Assembly: GCF_047275745.1 (NCBI RefSeq)
Contig: NZ_JBKQWU010000002.1
Span: forward strand, 199,330-263,329
From: Amaricoccus sp047275745
Lineage (GTDB): Bacteria > Pseudomonadota > Alphaproteobacteria > Rhodobacterales > Rhodobacteraceae
Direction: 5' to 3'
DNA: 64,000 nucleotides
Within the stretch, counting starts at the first letter, position 1. Every line of letters starts with the position of its first letter. The notes under the pieces were generated by a model. That model saw nothing but the letters and a program-made list of their open reading frames with translations. It did no database searches and was not told the origin of the DNA. Positions 55,175-63,782 of this stretch are shown here, in pieces. The position numbers were made by a program, and so were the translations under genes.

Positions 55175-55186
55175 CAAAGCGCTTTG
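55175..55186. promoter_or_regulatory. Palindromic operator O1 (AglR, near aglE)
   Basis: The perfect 12-bp palindrome CAAAGCGCTTTG, with a central CG step as in LacI-family operators. It lies 66 bases upstream of the aglE start and just downstream of a promoter-like pair. AglR binding is inferred. Confidence 0.65.
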
Positions 55187-55195
55187 AGCGGCGGA

Positions 55196-55224
55196 ACGAT
55201 GCGCCGAGTGACCTTCGCTGTCAA
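55196..55224 (-). promoter_or_regulatory. Candidate aglE promoter
   Basis: On the minus strand, TTGACA (55224-55219), 17-base spacing, then CATCGT (55201-55196). The -35 is perfect and the -10 weak. Operator O1 would lie about 10 to 21 bases beyond the -10, over the early transcribed region, a classic site for repression. Confidence 0.5.
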
Positions 55225-55301
55225 GGCGGGAAAGCATGGCGTCAGGGCGGCAAGCATGGCCGAAAATTGCGGATTGTCACGGAAGCTCTTCTGGTACAGG
55301 A

Positions 55302-55317
55302 CTCGAAGCGCTTCGAG
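55302..55317. promoter_or_regulatory. Palindromic operator O2 (AglR, near aglR)
   Basis: The perfect 16-bp palindrome CTCGAAGCGCTTCGAG, ending 15 bases before the aglR ATG. It shares AAGCGCTT with O1. A weak promoter-like pair (TTGTCA at 55274, TACAGG at 55295) lies just upstream, so O2 suits autoregulation. It is close enough to the start that bound AglR would block transcription directly. Confidence 0.7.
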
Positions 55318-55332
55318 GATAAGGGCGTATCC

Positions 55333-56352
55333 ATGAACCTCAAGGAGCTCGCCGCGCTTCTGGACCTGTCGACCACGACGGTCAGCCGCGCGCTGAACGG
55401 TTATCCGGAGGTGAGCGTCGCGACGCGCGAACGCGTGGTCGCGGCCGCCCGGCGGCATGGCTACGCGCCGAATCAGGTCGCCAAGCGGCTCGCGACCGGG
55501 CGCACGCTCGCCATCGGCCATGTGATCCCGCTGGCCCGACACCAGATGATCAACCCGCTCTTCGCCGAGTTCATCTCCGGCGCCGGGGAGACCTATTCCA
55601 TCGCCGGCTACGACATGATCGCCTCGGTGGTTCCGGAGGCGGAGGAGACCGAGGCCTACCGGACCATGATCGCGCAGCGCAAGGTCGACGGCATCCTGGT
55701 GCACACGCCGCGGCTCCTCGATACGCGGATCGACCTCCTCCGCGACCTCGGGCTGCCGTTCCTCGCCCATGGGCGCGATTCCAGGCCCGAGCGCGACTAT
55801 TGCTGGATCGACATCAACAATCGCCGGGCCTTCCTGCGGGCGACCGATCTCCTGCTCGACCTCGGACACCGGCGCATCGGTTTCCTGAACGGGATGGAAC
55901 ATCTGCACTTCGCGCAGCGCCGGCGCTCGGGCCATGTCGCGGCGCTGAGCGCGCGCGGGATCGAGCCCGATCCGGCGCTGATGGCGCACGACGAGATGAC
56001 GGAATCCTACGGCTATGAATCGGTGTTCCGGATGCTGTCCCTGCCGGACCCGCCGACGGCCTTCCTCGCCTCCTCGATCATCACCGCCTTCGGTGCGCTG
56101 CGCGCGGTGAGCGAGCTTGGCCTGCGGCTCGGCGCGGATATCTCGATCCTGACGCATGACGACGACCTCTCGCACATGCCGAATTCCGGCGCCGTGCCGC
56201 TCTTCACCGCGACGCGTTCCTCGATCCGCGCGGCCGGGCGGCGCGCGGCGGAGATGCTGATCGCGCTGATCGAGCGACCGGAAACGGCGCCCCGAAGCGA
56301 ACTCTGGGAGGTGGATCTGACGGTCGGCCGATCCACGGGGCCGCGAAACTGA
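55333..56352 (+). CDS. aglR: LacI-family regulator of alpha-glucoside use
   Basis: A 339-residue LacI/GalR repressor. The DNA-binding helices are NLKELAALLDLSTTTVSRALNGYPEVSVATRERV, with the hinge helix (ATGRTLAIGHVIP) near 60. A periplasmic-binding-like sensor domain follows (residues about 58-335, with GHRRIGFLNG). Divergent from aglE, with two palindromes between. It should repress the agl operon until the sugar inducer binds. The ATG at 55333 is the natural start of the DNA-binding domain. Confidence 0.95.
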   Translation: MNLKELAALLDLSTTTVSRALNGYPEVSVATRERVVAAARRHGYAPNQVAKRLATGRTLAIGHVIPLARHQMINPLFAEFISGAGETYSIAGYDMIASVVPEAEETEAYRTMIAQRKVDGILVHTPRLLDTRIDLLRDLGLPFLAHGRDSRPERDYCWIDINNRRAFLRATDLLLDLGHRRIGFLNGMEHLHFAQRRRSGHVAALSARGIEPDPALMAHDEMTESYGYESVFRMLSLPDPPTAFLASSIITAFGALRAVSELGLRLGADISILTHDDDLSHMPNSGAVPLFTATRSSIRAAGRRAAEMLIALIERPETAPRSELWEVDLTVGRSTGPRN

Positions 56353-56403
56353 CCGATCCCGGTCCCGGCGCCCCGGCTAGATCGGCCGGAGGGAACGCCG
56401 AAG

Positions 56404-57165
56404 TCAGTTCTCCGCGACGGCCCGCGCCGCGGGAGCCGCTCCGCCGATCTGACCGAACCGGCGCTGGCGGCGGTGATAACCTTTGACCGAACCCGCCAGC
56501 GTCTCGGCGGTGAAATCCGGCCAGGCGATCTTCAGAAACTCGTATTCCGCGTAGGTCGCCTGCCAGAGCAGGAAGTTCGACACGCGGCATTCACCGGAGG
56601 TCCGGATGATGAAATCCGGGTCCGGCAGGTCGCGGGTATCGAGCGCGGAGGCGAGCGCCTCCTCGCCGATCGCCTCGGGAGCCAGTGCCCCCTCCGCCAC
56701 CCGTTCGGCGAGGCCGCGCACCGCGCGGCTCAGCTCGTCGCGCCCGCCGTAGTCGAGCGCGATGGTGAGGTTCAGCCCCCGGCAATTCCGCGTCCGCTCC
56801 TCCAGCATCTCCATGAGCTGACGCAGGTGGACGGGCACGCGGTGCCGCATGCCGATGAACCTCACCCGCACGTCATGGGCGCGCAGCGACTCCATCCTGC
56901 CGAGGATGTAGTTGCGGAAGAGCCGCATCAGCCCGTTCACCTCGGCGAGCGGTCGTTGCCAGTTCTCGGTCGAGAAGGCGTAGAGCGTCAGATGGGTGAT
57001 GCCGAGACCGGGCGCCGCGCTCACGATGTCGCTCACGCGTCGCGCGCCGCGCGAATGGCCGGCGACCCGGTTGAGGCCGCGCGCCTCCGCCCAGCGCCCG
57101 TTGCCATCCATGATGATGCCAACATGAAGTGTGTTCATTCCGTCACGCAGCATCACAGGTTCCAT
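56404..57165 (-). CDS. uppS: Isoprenyl transferase (undecaprenyl diphosphate synthase)
   Basis: A 253-residue cis-prenyltransferase. HVGIIMDGNGRWAEARGLNRVAGHSRGARRV holds the pyrophosphate-binding Asp20. LTLYAFSTENWQRP and the C-terminal IIRTSGECRVSNFLLWQATYAEY are the other conserved blocks. It condenses farnesyl diphosphate with isopentenyl units to make the C55 lipid carrier. ATG at 57165; an ATG ten codons later is possible. It does not sit in the usual frr-uppS-cdsA operon; instead it lies 58 bases after a lipid-carrier glycosyl-phosphate transferase gene. Confidence 0.94.
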   Translation of the reverse strand: MEPVMLRDGMNTLHVGIIMDGNGRWAEARGLNRVAGHSRGARRVSDIVSAAPGLGITHLTLYAFSTENWQRPLAEVNGLMRLFRNYILGRMESLRAHDVRVRFIGMRHRVPVHLRQLMEMLEERTRNCRGLNLTIALDYGGRDELSRAVRGLAERVAEGALAPEAIGEEALASALDTRDLPDPDFIIRTSGECRVSNFLLWQATYAEYEFLKIAWPDFTAETLAGSVKGYHRRQRRFGQIGGAAPAARAVAEN

Positions 57166-57223
57166 ATGGTCGGAATCGCAGGATACAGGGATGCCTTCGC
57201 ACCTGCAACATGGAGATCGCAGG

Positions 57224-58342
57224 TCACAGCCGCCGCGCCAGCCTCAACGGCAGATTGGGCGTATTGAGCGACATGACCCGATAAAGCTGCCCGTAGACAT
57301 AGGCGGTCAGGAAAAAGAAGACCGCGCTGAGGGCGCCATTCTGATAGCTCGCCATCACGAACAGCGTCGTCAGGACGGGAAGCGCCCAGGTGACGAGGCT
57401 GGTGGCGGGGTTGCGCAGGTGCGAAGCCCGCGGGGTCCGCACGATGCGGCGGGCGTAGTGGCGGTAGGCCAGCATGTGGAAATGCACCCGGTCGGGCTGC
57501 CCGACGCTGTGGCCTTCGCGCCGCGACTTGCGGCTCATCGAGGACAGGGTCTCGATCACCGGATAGGCGCAGATGAGGATCGCCGTCCAGGCAGAGATCT
57601 CGGGATTGCGGGCGGGAAGAAGCACACCGATCCCGGCGAGCAGATAGCCGAGGAAATAGGCGCCGCCGTCGCCGAGGAAGATCTTTCCGAGCGGGAAGTT
57701 CACGCAGAAGAACCCGAGCACGACCGCGCCGAACAGCAGGGAAAGCTGGAACACCAGGTCGTCGCCGACCTGATGCGCGACCCAGGCGAAGGTGCCGAAG
57801 AGGATCAGCAGCGTCCCCGCCGCCAGCCCGTTGAACCCGTCGATGATGTTGATCGCATTGGCGACCCCGCCCATGGAGAAGCCGGTGAAGAGGAGCGCGA
57901 TCAGATAGAAGGACAGGAACCAGTCGACGCCGGGCAGGTCGACCTTCCGCATGACATAGCCGGTGAAGAGCGCGAAGATGATCCCCGCGCCCATGGTGGC
58001 GCCGAGCCGCCACTTGACGCCGACCTTGCGCGTCACGTCCTCCGCCAGCCCGGCCAGAATCGCCGGCACGCCCGCGAGGCCGATCATGATCCAGATCTCG
58101 CGAAGCTCGCCGCCGAGAAGCGGCGTGACGGCGGCGTAGCTCAACGCCAGCGCGAGTCCACCGATTCGGGGCACCTTGTTCTTGTGGAACTTCTGCGGCC
58201 CGTTCAGGTGGTCATGGGTGAAGCGCCCGTGCCACCGCTGCGTGACGACGAGAGCGAGGCATAGCATCAGGCTCAGGACAAAAGCCGCGAGCGCGGCGCT
58301 GTCGATCGCCTCCCAACCGATTTCTGTCACGACACTGCCCAT
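57224..58342 (-). CDS. WecA/MraY-family polyprenyl-phosphate sugar-phosphate transferase
   Basis: A 372-residue membrane enzyme with about ten or eleven helices. Key blocks: RIGGLALALS, NAINIIDGFNGLAAG, FLGDGGAYFLGYLLAG (catalytic Asp region) and DRVHFHMLAYRHYARR. It transfers a sugar 1-phosphate (often HexNAc) from a UDP-sugar to the polyprenyl phosphate carrier, beginning a surface glycan. WecA-like rather than MraY, because the HFHML block replaces the MraY form. The ATG at 58342 lies immediately after a hairpin; a GTG four codons later is an alternative. The adjacent uppS makes the lipid carrier it needs. Confidence 0.9.
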   Translation of the reverse strand: MGSVVTEIGWEAIDSAALAAFVLSLMLCLALVVTQRWHGRFTHDHLNGPQKFHKNKVPRIGGLALALSYAAVTPLLGGELREIWIMIGLAGVPAILAGLAEDVTRKVGVKWRLGATMGAGIIFALFTGYVMRKVDLPGVDWFLSFYLIALLFTGFSMGGVANAINIIDGFNGLAAGTLLILFGTFAWVAHQVGDDLVFQLSLLFGAVVLGFFCVNFPLGKIFLGDGGAYFLGYLLAGIGVLLPARNPEISAWTAILICAYPVIETLSSMSRKSRREGHSVGQPDRVHFHMLAYRHYARRIVRTPRASHLRNPATSLVTWALPVLTTLFVMASYQNGALSAVFFFLTAYVYGQLYRVMSLNTPNLPLRLARRL

Positions 58343-58653
58343 ATGCGGGGACGGTCCCCGAAGTTTTTTGTTGTCGCCAGATTTACCGTGTTTCGCGACG
58401 GTTTGCGAGCATTTTGGAGGCGCGGTCGATCAAATTCGCGCCCCGGGACCGAAACAGCCCGAAACATAGGCGAACAATCGCCGATCCCGCCCGCCGAATG
58501 GCTCCCGATTCGTCCGCGGGTCCATCGGGCGCGGCCGCGTCCGCGAAAGGCCGTCACGCGAAAACCGCGGCGCCTCGGGCTCGGGCGTCGCGGCTCTGAC
58601 TTCCCGGCTTCCGCCGGTTCGGACCGCCTGTCTGGCGGCCCGGAATTCCTCGA
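58343..58653. other. Intergenic region with hairpin and T-run next to the WecA-like start
   Basis: A 311-base gene-free stretch. At 58346-58360 the perfect repeat CGGGGAC-G-GTCCCCG is followed on the plus strand by TTTTTT at 58364-58369, terminator-like in that direction though no plus-strand gene ends here. Read on the minus strand the hairpin lies directly before the WecA-like start codon, where it could hide a ribosome site. The rest is G+C-rich with no convincing gene. Confidence 0.5.
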
Positions 58654-58836
58654 TCAGCTGGCGTTCGGCCCCCGGATCACACGGATCGCGGCGCGGACCT
58701 TGCGCCATTGCTCGGCGGCGCTCTCATCGCCCGCCTCCTCGCTGGCCTTGGCGCGCTGGGCCGCCTCATATTCGGCCTTGTCGCCATGCGCCGCGTAGAG
58801 CTTCTGCGCATAGTCTTCGATATGCACTGCCGACAT
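58654..58836 (-). CDS. Small conserved protein of unknown function
   Basis: A 60-residue, largely helical charged protein: HIEDYAQKLYAAHGDKAEYEAAQRAKASEEAGDESAAEQWRKVRAAI. The ATG at 58836 has GGAGGAG four bases upstream; an ATG four codons earlier is weaker. The Lys/Glu/Ala composition and a central helix suggest a soluble two-helix fold. I recall similar short proteins in Rhodobacteraceae but can assign no function. Confidence 0.75.
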   Translation of the reverse strand: MSAVHIEDYAQKLYAAHGDKAEYEAAQRAKASEEAGDESAAEQWRKVRAAIRVIRGPNAS

Positions 58837-58982
58837 GTTCTCCTCCAACGCCGATCATGCTTCTTCGATCAAGGAGCCTAGCATTTTCAGCGGGCTCCGT
58901 CAGCTTGCGAACGTCCGCCCGTCGATCGGGTTCCGCCGGGTCGTCCGATCACAACCAGCGCCGCCCCCCGACCGGGGCCCGT

Positions 58983-59279
58983 TCAACCGCAGACGACGCG
59001 CGCCACGGTGTCGCCGCCGCCCACTTCGACGGACATCCGATCCGGCCGGAAATCCGTGGTCGCGGGCATGCCAGGATAAAGCACCCGCGTGCCCTCCGGC
59101 AGCGCGGAGGCGTCGAGCGCGGCCGCGCTCTGCCCGACGAGATCCTGATGGTCGATCGCACCGCAACTGTCCCTGCCCGAGATGGCGGTCGTGCCCTCCC
59201 CGGTGGTCATGTTCTCGCAGGCGCCCAGCAGCAGCAGGACACCGAGGCCGAGACAGGCCGGGCGGAACGGGTGATTCAT
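58983..59279 (-). CDS. Peptidase inhibitor I78-family lipoprotein
   Basis: A 98-residue lipoprotein. The signal peptide ends in the lipobox LLGAC with Cys21 as the lipidated residue. The I78 fold follows: SCGAIDHQDLVGQ, then ALPEGTRVLYPG, ATTDFRPDRMSVEV and the terminal RVVCG, giving the two cysteines (39 and 97) that bridge in the family. I78 proteins inhibit serine proteases by analogy to potato inhibitor I. The usual VTMDYRPDRLNV block reads ATTDFRPDRMSV. The ATG at 59279 follows AGGAGAG. Confidence 0.88.
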   Translation of the reverse strand: MNHPFRPACLGLGVLLLLGACENMTTGEGTTAISGRDSCGAIDHQDLVGQSAAALDASALPEGTRVLYPGMPATTDFRPDRMSVEVGGGDTVARVVCG

Positions 59280-59576
59280 GATCGCTCTCCTCGCAAACTC
59301 GATCCCTCCGAGGGGATCACGGCGCGCTCGCGGAAACAAGCGCGCCGCGTGGTCCACCCGGGCCGCTCCATGCCTGACCCCATGGCGGAACTCGCGGCGG
59401 AACCCACACCGATATGCACGGCTGGCACCCGCGCCCCCCGCGGCGGAAGGTAGCACCCCAACATCCTTGGGTTGTAATTCCCCTTTTCCGACGCGGGAAA
59501 TTGGCCTATGGTCTCACCATTCATCCGCCTTCGAACGCGCGGATTCACGCATTGCGAAAGGCACCGAGTCAGGGGC

Positions 59577-61412
59577 ATGAACATTCGCCCGGCCCTCCGG
59601 ATCGCACGCAATACCCCGCTGGCCGCCGCGGTCGGGGTCGGATTCATCTTGGGAATCTGGCTCACGGGCAGCGCGATCGGGGAATCCGGGACCGCCGCCG
59701 CCGCCGGTCTGCTCGCCGCGCCGATGTCCTGGCCCGCCGCGTCCGGCATGACGGCGGCCGGCGCCCTGGCCGGGACCGCCGGTATCGCGCTGCTCTCCTG
59801 GAGGTTGCATCGAGCGCGCCGGAAGCCGAAGCCCGTCCCGGCCGGAACCGTCGGCACGGGCTGGCAGCTCGATCTCGCGATGCGCGGCGCCGGCCTCGGA
59901 TACTGGGAGCTCGATCTCCAGACCCGCGCGCTCTACTGCGACGCGCGTGCGCGCGCGTTGCTCGGTCTGCCTGACCGCCCCCTGCACAGCGAGGCCGACT
60001 GGCTTGAGCGGATCGTTCCCGAGGACCGCGCCACCGCCTTCGACGAGGCGCACCGCGCGCTTGAGCTTCGGGGCACGGTCACGCTCGAATACCGCGTGAC
60101 GCATCCGGACGGGCGGGTCCGGAGGATCGAGGATTTCGCCACCGCCTGTGCCGGCCCCGACGGCTGCCGCCGCATCGTCGGCCTCGTGCGCGACATGACC
60201 GACCGGCACGACGCGGCCGAGGAGCTTCGCTGGCATCGGCGCCAGGCGGAGGTGACGGCGCAGGAGAAGGCCCGGTTCCTCGCGGTGATGAGCCATGAGA
60301 TCCGCACGCCGATGACCAGCATCCTTGGCATGCTCGACCTGGCGATCGACGAACCCGACTCGGACAGCCGGACCGAGCGGCTGAGGATCGCACGCTCCTC
60401 GGCGCGTTCGCTGCTGGCGATCCTGAACGATGTGCTCGCCTTCTCCCGCCTCGAAGCCGGAAGATTCGAACTGCACCCCCAGCCGTTCCGGCCGGTCCGC
60501 CTGCTCTCCGAGGTCATCGAGCTGATGATGCCGCGGGCCGAGGCGAAGGGCGTCACCCTGCGCTCGGCCATCGCGCGGGACGTGCCCGAATGGGTGGTGG
60601 CCGATCCGGTCCGGACACGGCAGGTACTCCTCAACATTCTCGGCAACGCGGTCAAGTTCACCGACTCCGGCGAAGTCGCGGCGCATGTCGCCCTGGTCCG
60701 GGGAGACGGCGACACGGCGGCGCTCCGCTTCGAGATCCGCGACAGCGGCGTCGGCATGCGCCCCGAACTGCTGCCCCGCGCCTTCGACTGCTTCGTGCGG
60801 GACGAAGCCTCCGCCCCCGGGCGCGAGGAGGGCAGCGGCCTCGGCCTCGCGATCTCGCAGCATCTGGTCCAGTTGATGGGAGGCTCGATCGAAATGGAGA
60901 GCACGCTCGGCGAAGGCAGTGTGGCCCGTTTCGTGATCCCCATCGACCCGGCGCGCGCCCTGCCCCCGGACGAGACCGGGCCGGCGGTGGAAGGGCCGCC
61001 GCCGATGCGCATCCTCGTCGCCGAGGACAATGCCACCAACCAGTATCTGGTCCGCGCGCTGCTGGAGCGCGAGGGGCACCGCGTCACCACCGTCCGCGAC
61101 GGCGCGGAAGCGGTCGAAGCGGCGCGGGCCGGCGCGTTCGACGTGATCCTGATGGATGTGCAGATGCCGGTGATGGACGGGGCAAGCGCCGCGCGCGCGA
61201 TCCGGGCCTCCGGTGATGCCGGCGCCGGGACGCCGATCATCGCGCTGACCGCCAATGCGCTGGCGACCGACCGGCAACTCTACCTCACCGCCGGGATGAG
61301 CGACTACGTGACGAAACCGATCGAACTCGCCGCCCTGAACGGCGCGCTCGCCCGCGCGGCCCGGGCCCGGCGCGCGGCCACCGTCTCGGCCGAGGACGTG
61401 GTCATCGGCTGA
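59577..61412 (+). CDS. Hybrid sensor histidine kinase/response regulator
   Basis: A 611-residue protein. Two membrane segments in the first 80 residues (PLAAAVGVGFILGIWLTGS, and one ending AGIALLSWRLHR). A PAS domain spans about 100-215. The dimerisation and phosphorylation region has FLAVMSHEIRTPMTSILGM with His240. The ATPase domain has NILGNAVKF (N), GVGM (G1) and GSGLGLAIS (G2). A receiver domain begins about 470, with Asp527 in LMDVQMPVMDG and the TANAL-Lys end. There is no Hpt domain, so it would need a separate phosphotransfer partner. The ATG at 59577 follows AGGGG. The stimulus is unknown; the alpha/beta-hydrolase gene converges. Confidence 0.94.
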   Translation: MNIRPALRIARNTPLAAAVGVGFILGIWLTGSAIGESGTAAAAGLLAAPMSWPAASGMTAAGALAGTAGIALLSWRLHRARRKPKPVPAGTVGTGWQLDLAMRGAGLGYWELDLQTRALYCDARARALLGLPDRPLHSEADWLERIVPEDRATAFDEAHRALELRGTVTLEYRVTHPDGRVRRIEDFATACAGPDGCRRIVGLVRDMTDRHDAAEELRWHRRQAEVTAQEKARFLAVMSHEIRTPMTSILGMLDLAIDEPDSDSRTERLRIARSSARSLLAILNDVLAFSRLEAGRFELHPQPFRPVRLLSEVIELMMPRAEAKGVTLRSAIARDVPEWVVADPVRTRQVLLNILGNAVKFTDSGEVAAHVALVRGDGDTAALRFEIRDSGVGMRPELLPRAFDCFVRDEASAPGREEGSGLGLAISQHLVQLMGGSIEMESTLGEGSVARFVIPIDPARALPPDETGPAVEGPPPMRILVAEDNATNQYLVRALLEREGHRVTTVRDGAEAVEAARAGAFDVILMDVQMPVMDGASAARAIRASGDAGAGTPIIALTANALATDRQLYLTAGMSDYVTKPIELAALNGALARAARARRAATVSAEDVVIG

Positions 61413-61418
61413 GCGCGG

Positions 61419-63675
61419 TCACCGGCTGAGCATCGCGAGATTCGCAGCCGCGGCCAGCGCGGCGACGGCCAGCAGCGAGAGATAGATCCGGCCCGCCAGC
61501 GACCGCTTGCCGGTCGTCCAGACCGCGACGGCGGCGCAGAGCAACCCGAGACCCGCGATCCCGATCAGCGCCGGCAGACCGAGGATCCAGGCCCAGGCCC
61601 TCGGGATCGCGCCCATTCCGATCAGGTTCTGGTTGACCACGAGCGTCGAGCCGACCGCCCAGACCAGCCCCGCGAGACAGGCGACCGAGAGCACGCCCGC
61701 GAGGACGGCGAGCAGCGGCGCCGCGCGCGACAATCGCCCGGCGGCGTCGGAGGTCATCGGTGGAGCGGGCCGCCCGCGCAACCGCCGCGCGAGCGCGCCG
61801 AGCGGATAGATGAGGAACGCGCTTGAGAGGAACATCGCCGCCAGCACGGCGGGGATGGCCAGCACGCCCGAGAGGGCGATGCCCCGCAGACCCTCGCTCG
61901 CCATCAGCCGCCGGAGCGTGCCGAGGAAGATCACGTCATCCGCCGTCACGAACTGCCCCGCCGGCCGCGCGGCGCAGGCGGTATGGGGTGGCACGGATGG
62001 ATCGTCCAGAAACGCGGCGATGATCCCGTTGGCGCAGGAATCCGTCATCGCCTGACCATGCGCCCCGGCGGGGAAGACGACATGCGTCGCATTCGGAAGA
62101 TCCGGCAGCAGCTTCTCCGCGTAGGCGGGCGGCGTGATCGGATCGAAATCGCCCGAGAGCAGCAGGACCGGCAGATCGCTCCTGACCGGCGCCAGATCCG
62201 AGCGCGGCAGCAGCGGGACGCCCCAGTCGCGGCAGACGCGGGTGGCGACGGCGGCCTGGGCGCGGGTGCTTTCGGCGAGCCGCGGCAGAACGTCTGGAAA
62301 CTCCATCGAAGCCGCGTCGACATCGCCATGGTCGGCGCAACTCACCGTCATGTGCATCCCCTCGGCGAGCGAGGTGTCGAACAGCGCCACCGGCAGCAGG
62401 AGCGTGGTCACGAAGGTGAAATCGCCCTTGTCGGCCCGGTCGATGATCAGAGGTACGAGGTCGTGCATGTCGGAATAGAGCGCGCCGTAGATCGCCTCCT
62501 CGAGCATGTCGCCGCTCAGCAGCACCGGGACCGGCGGGCCAAGCGCCACCTGCGCGTCTTCCGGAAGCGGCGCGACCATGACTTCCACCGGGTCGGCGTT
62601 CAGCCGGTCGATCAGCGCGGGATAACGCGCGCCGAGGTCGGGGAAGGCGCGGGCGCATCGCGGCGCGGCGGCGCATCCAAGGAGATATTTCTCTCCGATG
62701 CGTTGCTGGGCGAAGGCCGGCTCGGTGAAGAGGTCGTAGTCGAGCGGCACGACGGCGTCGAGCACCACGGCGGAGAGCGCCTCCGGATGGCGTCGCATCA
62801 GGAACTGGCCGAGTTCGGTGCCATAGGAGACGCCGTAGAAGGCGATCCGGTCGAAACCCAGCGTCCTGCGAATCGCCTCGATATCGTCGGCGCTCTCGGC
62901 GGACTGATAGCCCGACAGGTCCACGCCCGCCGCCCTCAGCCGCGCGCCGCAGGCCTGCATCGCCGCGAAGAAAGCCGCCTCCTCGGCCGCGGCCGAGGCA
63001 GCATCCGCCGCGCCGGCGCGTTCGGCATCCGCGAGTTCGGGGCAGGTCAGCGCCGGCTTCGAGAAACCGGTGCCGCGCTGGTCCCAGAGCACGAGCGCCC
63101 GGTTCCGCGCCGGGCGTAGCGCCGGATCATCGAGCAGGACCTGGCCGAACGAGCCGATCGTCCCCGCGCCGGGGCCGCCCTGCGCCATGAAGAGCGGCGC
63201 GGCCGCGTCCCCGGCGGTAACCCCGCCGCCCTCCCCGGCTCCCTCGACTGGCGCGAGAATCGCCACGGCGAGATCGATGCGCCGCGCCGCGCCGGCGCCG
63301 CGGCGTTCCGGGACACCGACGAAACCGCATTGGACGCCGGTTTGCGTCGGAGGCGAGAGGTCGAATATCGCGCAATCCGCCGGCGTCCAGCCGGTCCCCG
63401 GAACCGGCGGGCCGGCCGGGCCGGGCTGCGCGGCGGCGTGAAGGGCGGCGATGAGCGTCAGCGCCAGGGCAAGAAGCCCCCCGGGCAGCCACGNATATCG
63501 CGCAATCCGCCGGCGTCCAGCCGGTCCCCGGAACCGGCGGGCCGGCCGGGCCGGGCTGCGCGGCGGCGTGAAGGGCGGCGATGAGCGTCAGCGCCAGGGC
63601 AAGAAGCCCCCCGGGCAGCCACGGAGTTCCCCGTGTTCCGTTCGGAGGGGATGTCCCGCGACTGTCCGAGCCCAT
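61419..63675 (-). CDS. Exported alpha/beta-hydrolase with C-terminal membrane helices (reading frame broken by an assembly join)
   Basis: As deposited, the open frame from 61419 reaches only to an internal ATG at 63266, while a signal-peptide-coding frame starts at 63675 in another phase. Deleting the 130 bases of the duplicated segment (one 129-bp copy plus the N at 63494) joins the two exactly, giving 2127 bases or 708 codons. The product starts GSDSRGTSPPNG, has a signal helix GLLALALTLIAALHAAAQ, then QTGVQCGFVGVPE, a TAP-like hydrolase core with nucleophile GVSYGT, SGDFDPITPP (Asp) and AGAHGQ (His), and four helices at the C terminus (about 535-705). Related to tripeptidyl-aminopeptidase-like and proline-iminopeptidase-like hydrolases; substrate unknown. 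Confidence 0.85.
63365..63493. repeat. First copy of an exact 129-bp duplication
   Basis: Identical to 63495-63623, base for base in my reading. The copies are separated only by the N at 63494. See the assembly feature at that base. Confidence 0.95.
63494..63494. other. Assembly gap of one N between overlapping contig ends
   Basis: The only ambiguous base in the window. It is flanked by the same 129 bases on both sides, the mark of two contigs sharing an end overlap that were scaffolded without merging. The length is near a common maximum k-mer size. Removing it with one copy restores the hydrolase frame. Confidence 0.92.
63495..63623. repeat. Second copy of the exact 129-bp duplication
   Basis: Exact repeat of 63365-63493. 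It encodes residues from the end of the signal helix to about residue 60 of the hydrolase, and in the deposited order it is followed (minus strand) by the N and the first copy. Confidence 0.95.
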
Positions 63676-63750
63676 TGCAACCCGCCTGAATTCAAGGGGC
63701 CGGAGGGCGAACGCTCAGGAATGCGTGGGTCGCTCCGGACCCGGTCGATG

Positions 63751-63772
63751 CGCCGCCCGGCGAGGGGCGGCG
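63751..63772 (-). terminator. GC hairpin after the acs stop
   Basis: An 8-bp stem CGCCGCCC/GGGCGGCG with a six-base loop, 11 bases after the acs stop codon on the minus strand. It lacks a U-tract, so it is only a possible terminator or 3'-end protector. Confidence 0.4.
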
Positions 63773-63782
63773 GCGGTCTCAA

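Noticed and set aside
58343..58798. Plus-strand frame of 151 codons between the WecA-like gene and the small protein
   Set aside because: No ribosome site, Arg/Pro/Ser-rich composition, and it runs antisense through a better-supported small gene.
63365..63623. A genuine tandem duplication or mobile repeat
   Set aside because: The single N, exact identity and exact restoration of a reading frame point to an assembly join instead.
63127..63675. A separate 182-residue gene at the start of the hydrolase
   Set aside because: It begins with the real signal peptide but then crosses the N into a wrong phase; it is a product of the assembly duplication.
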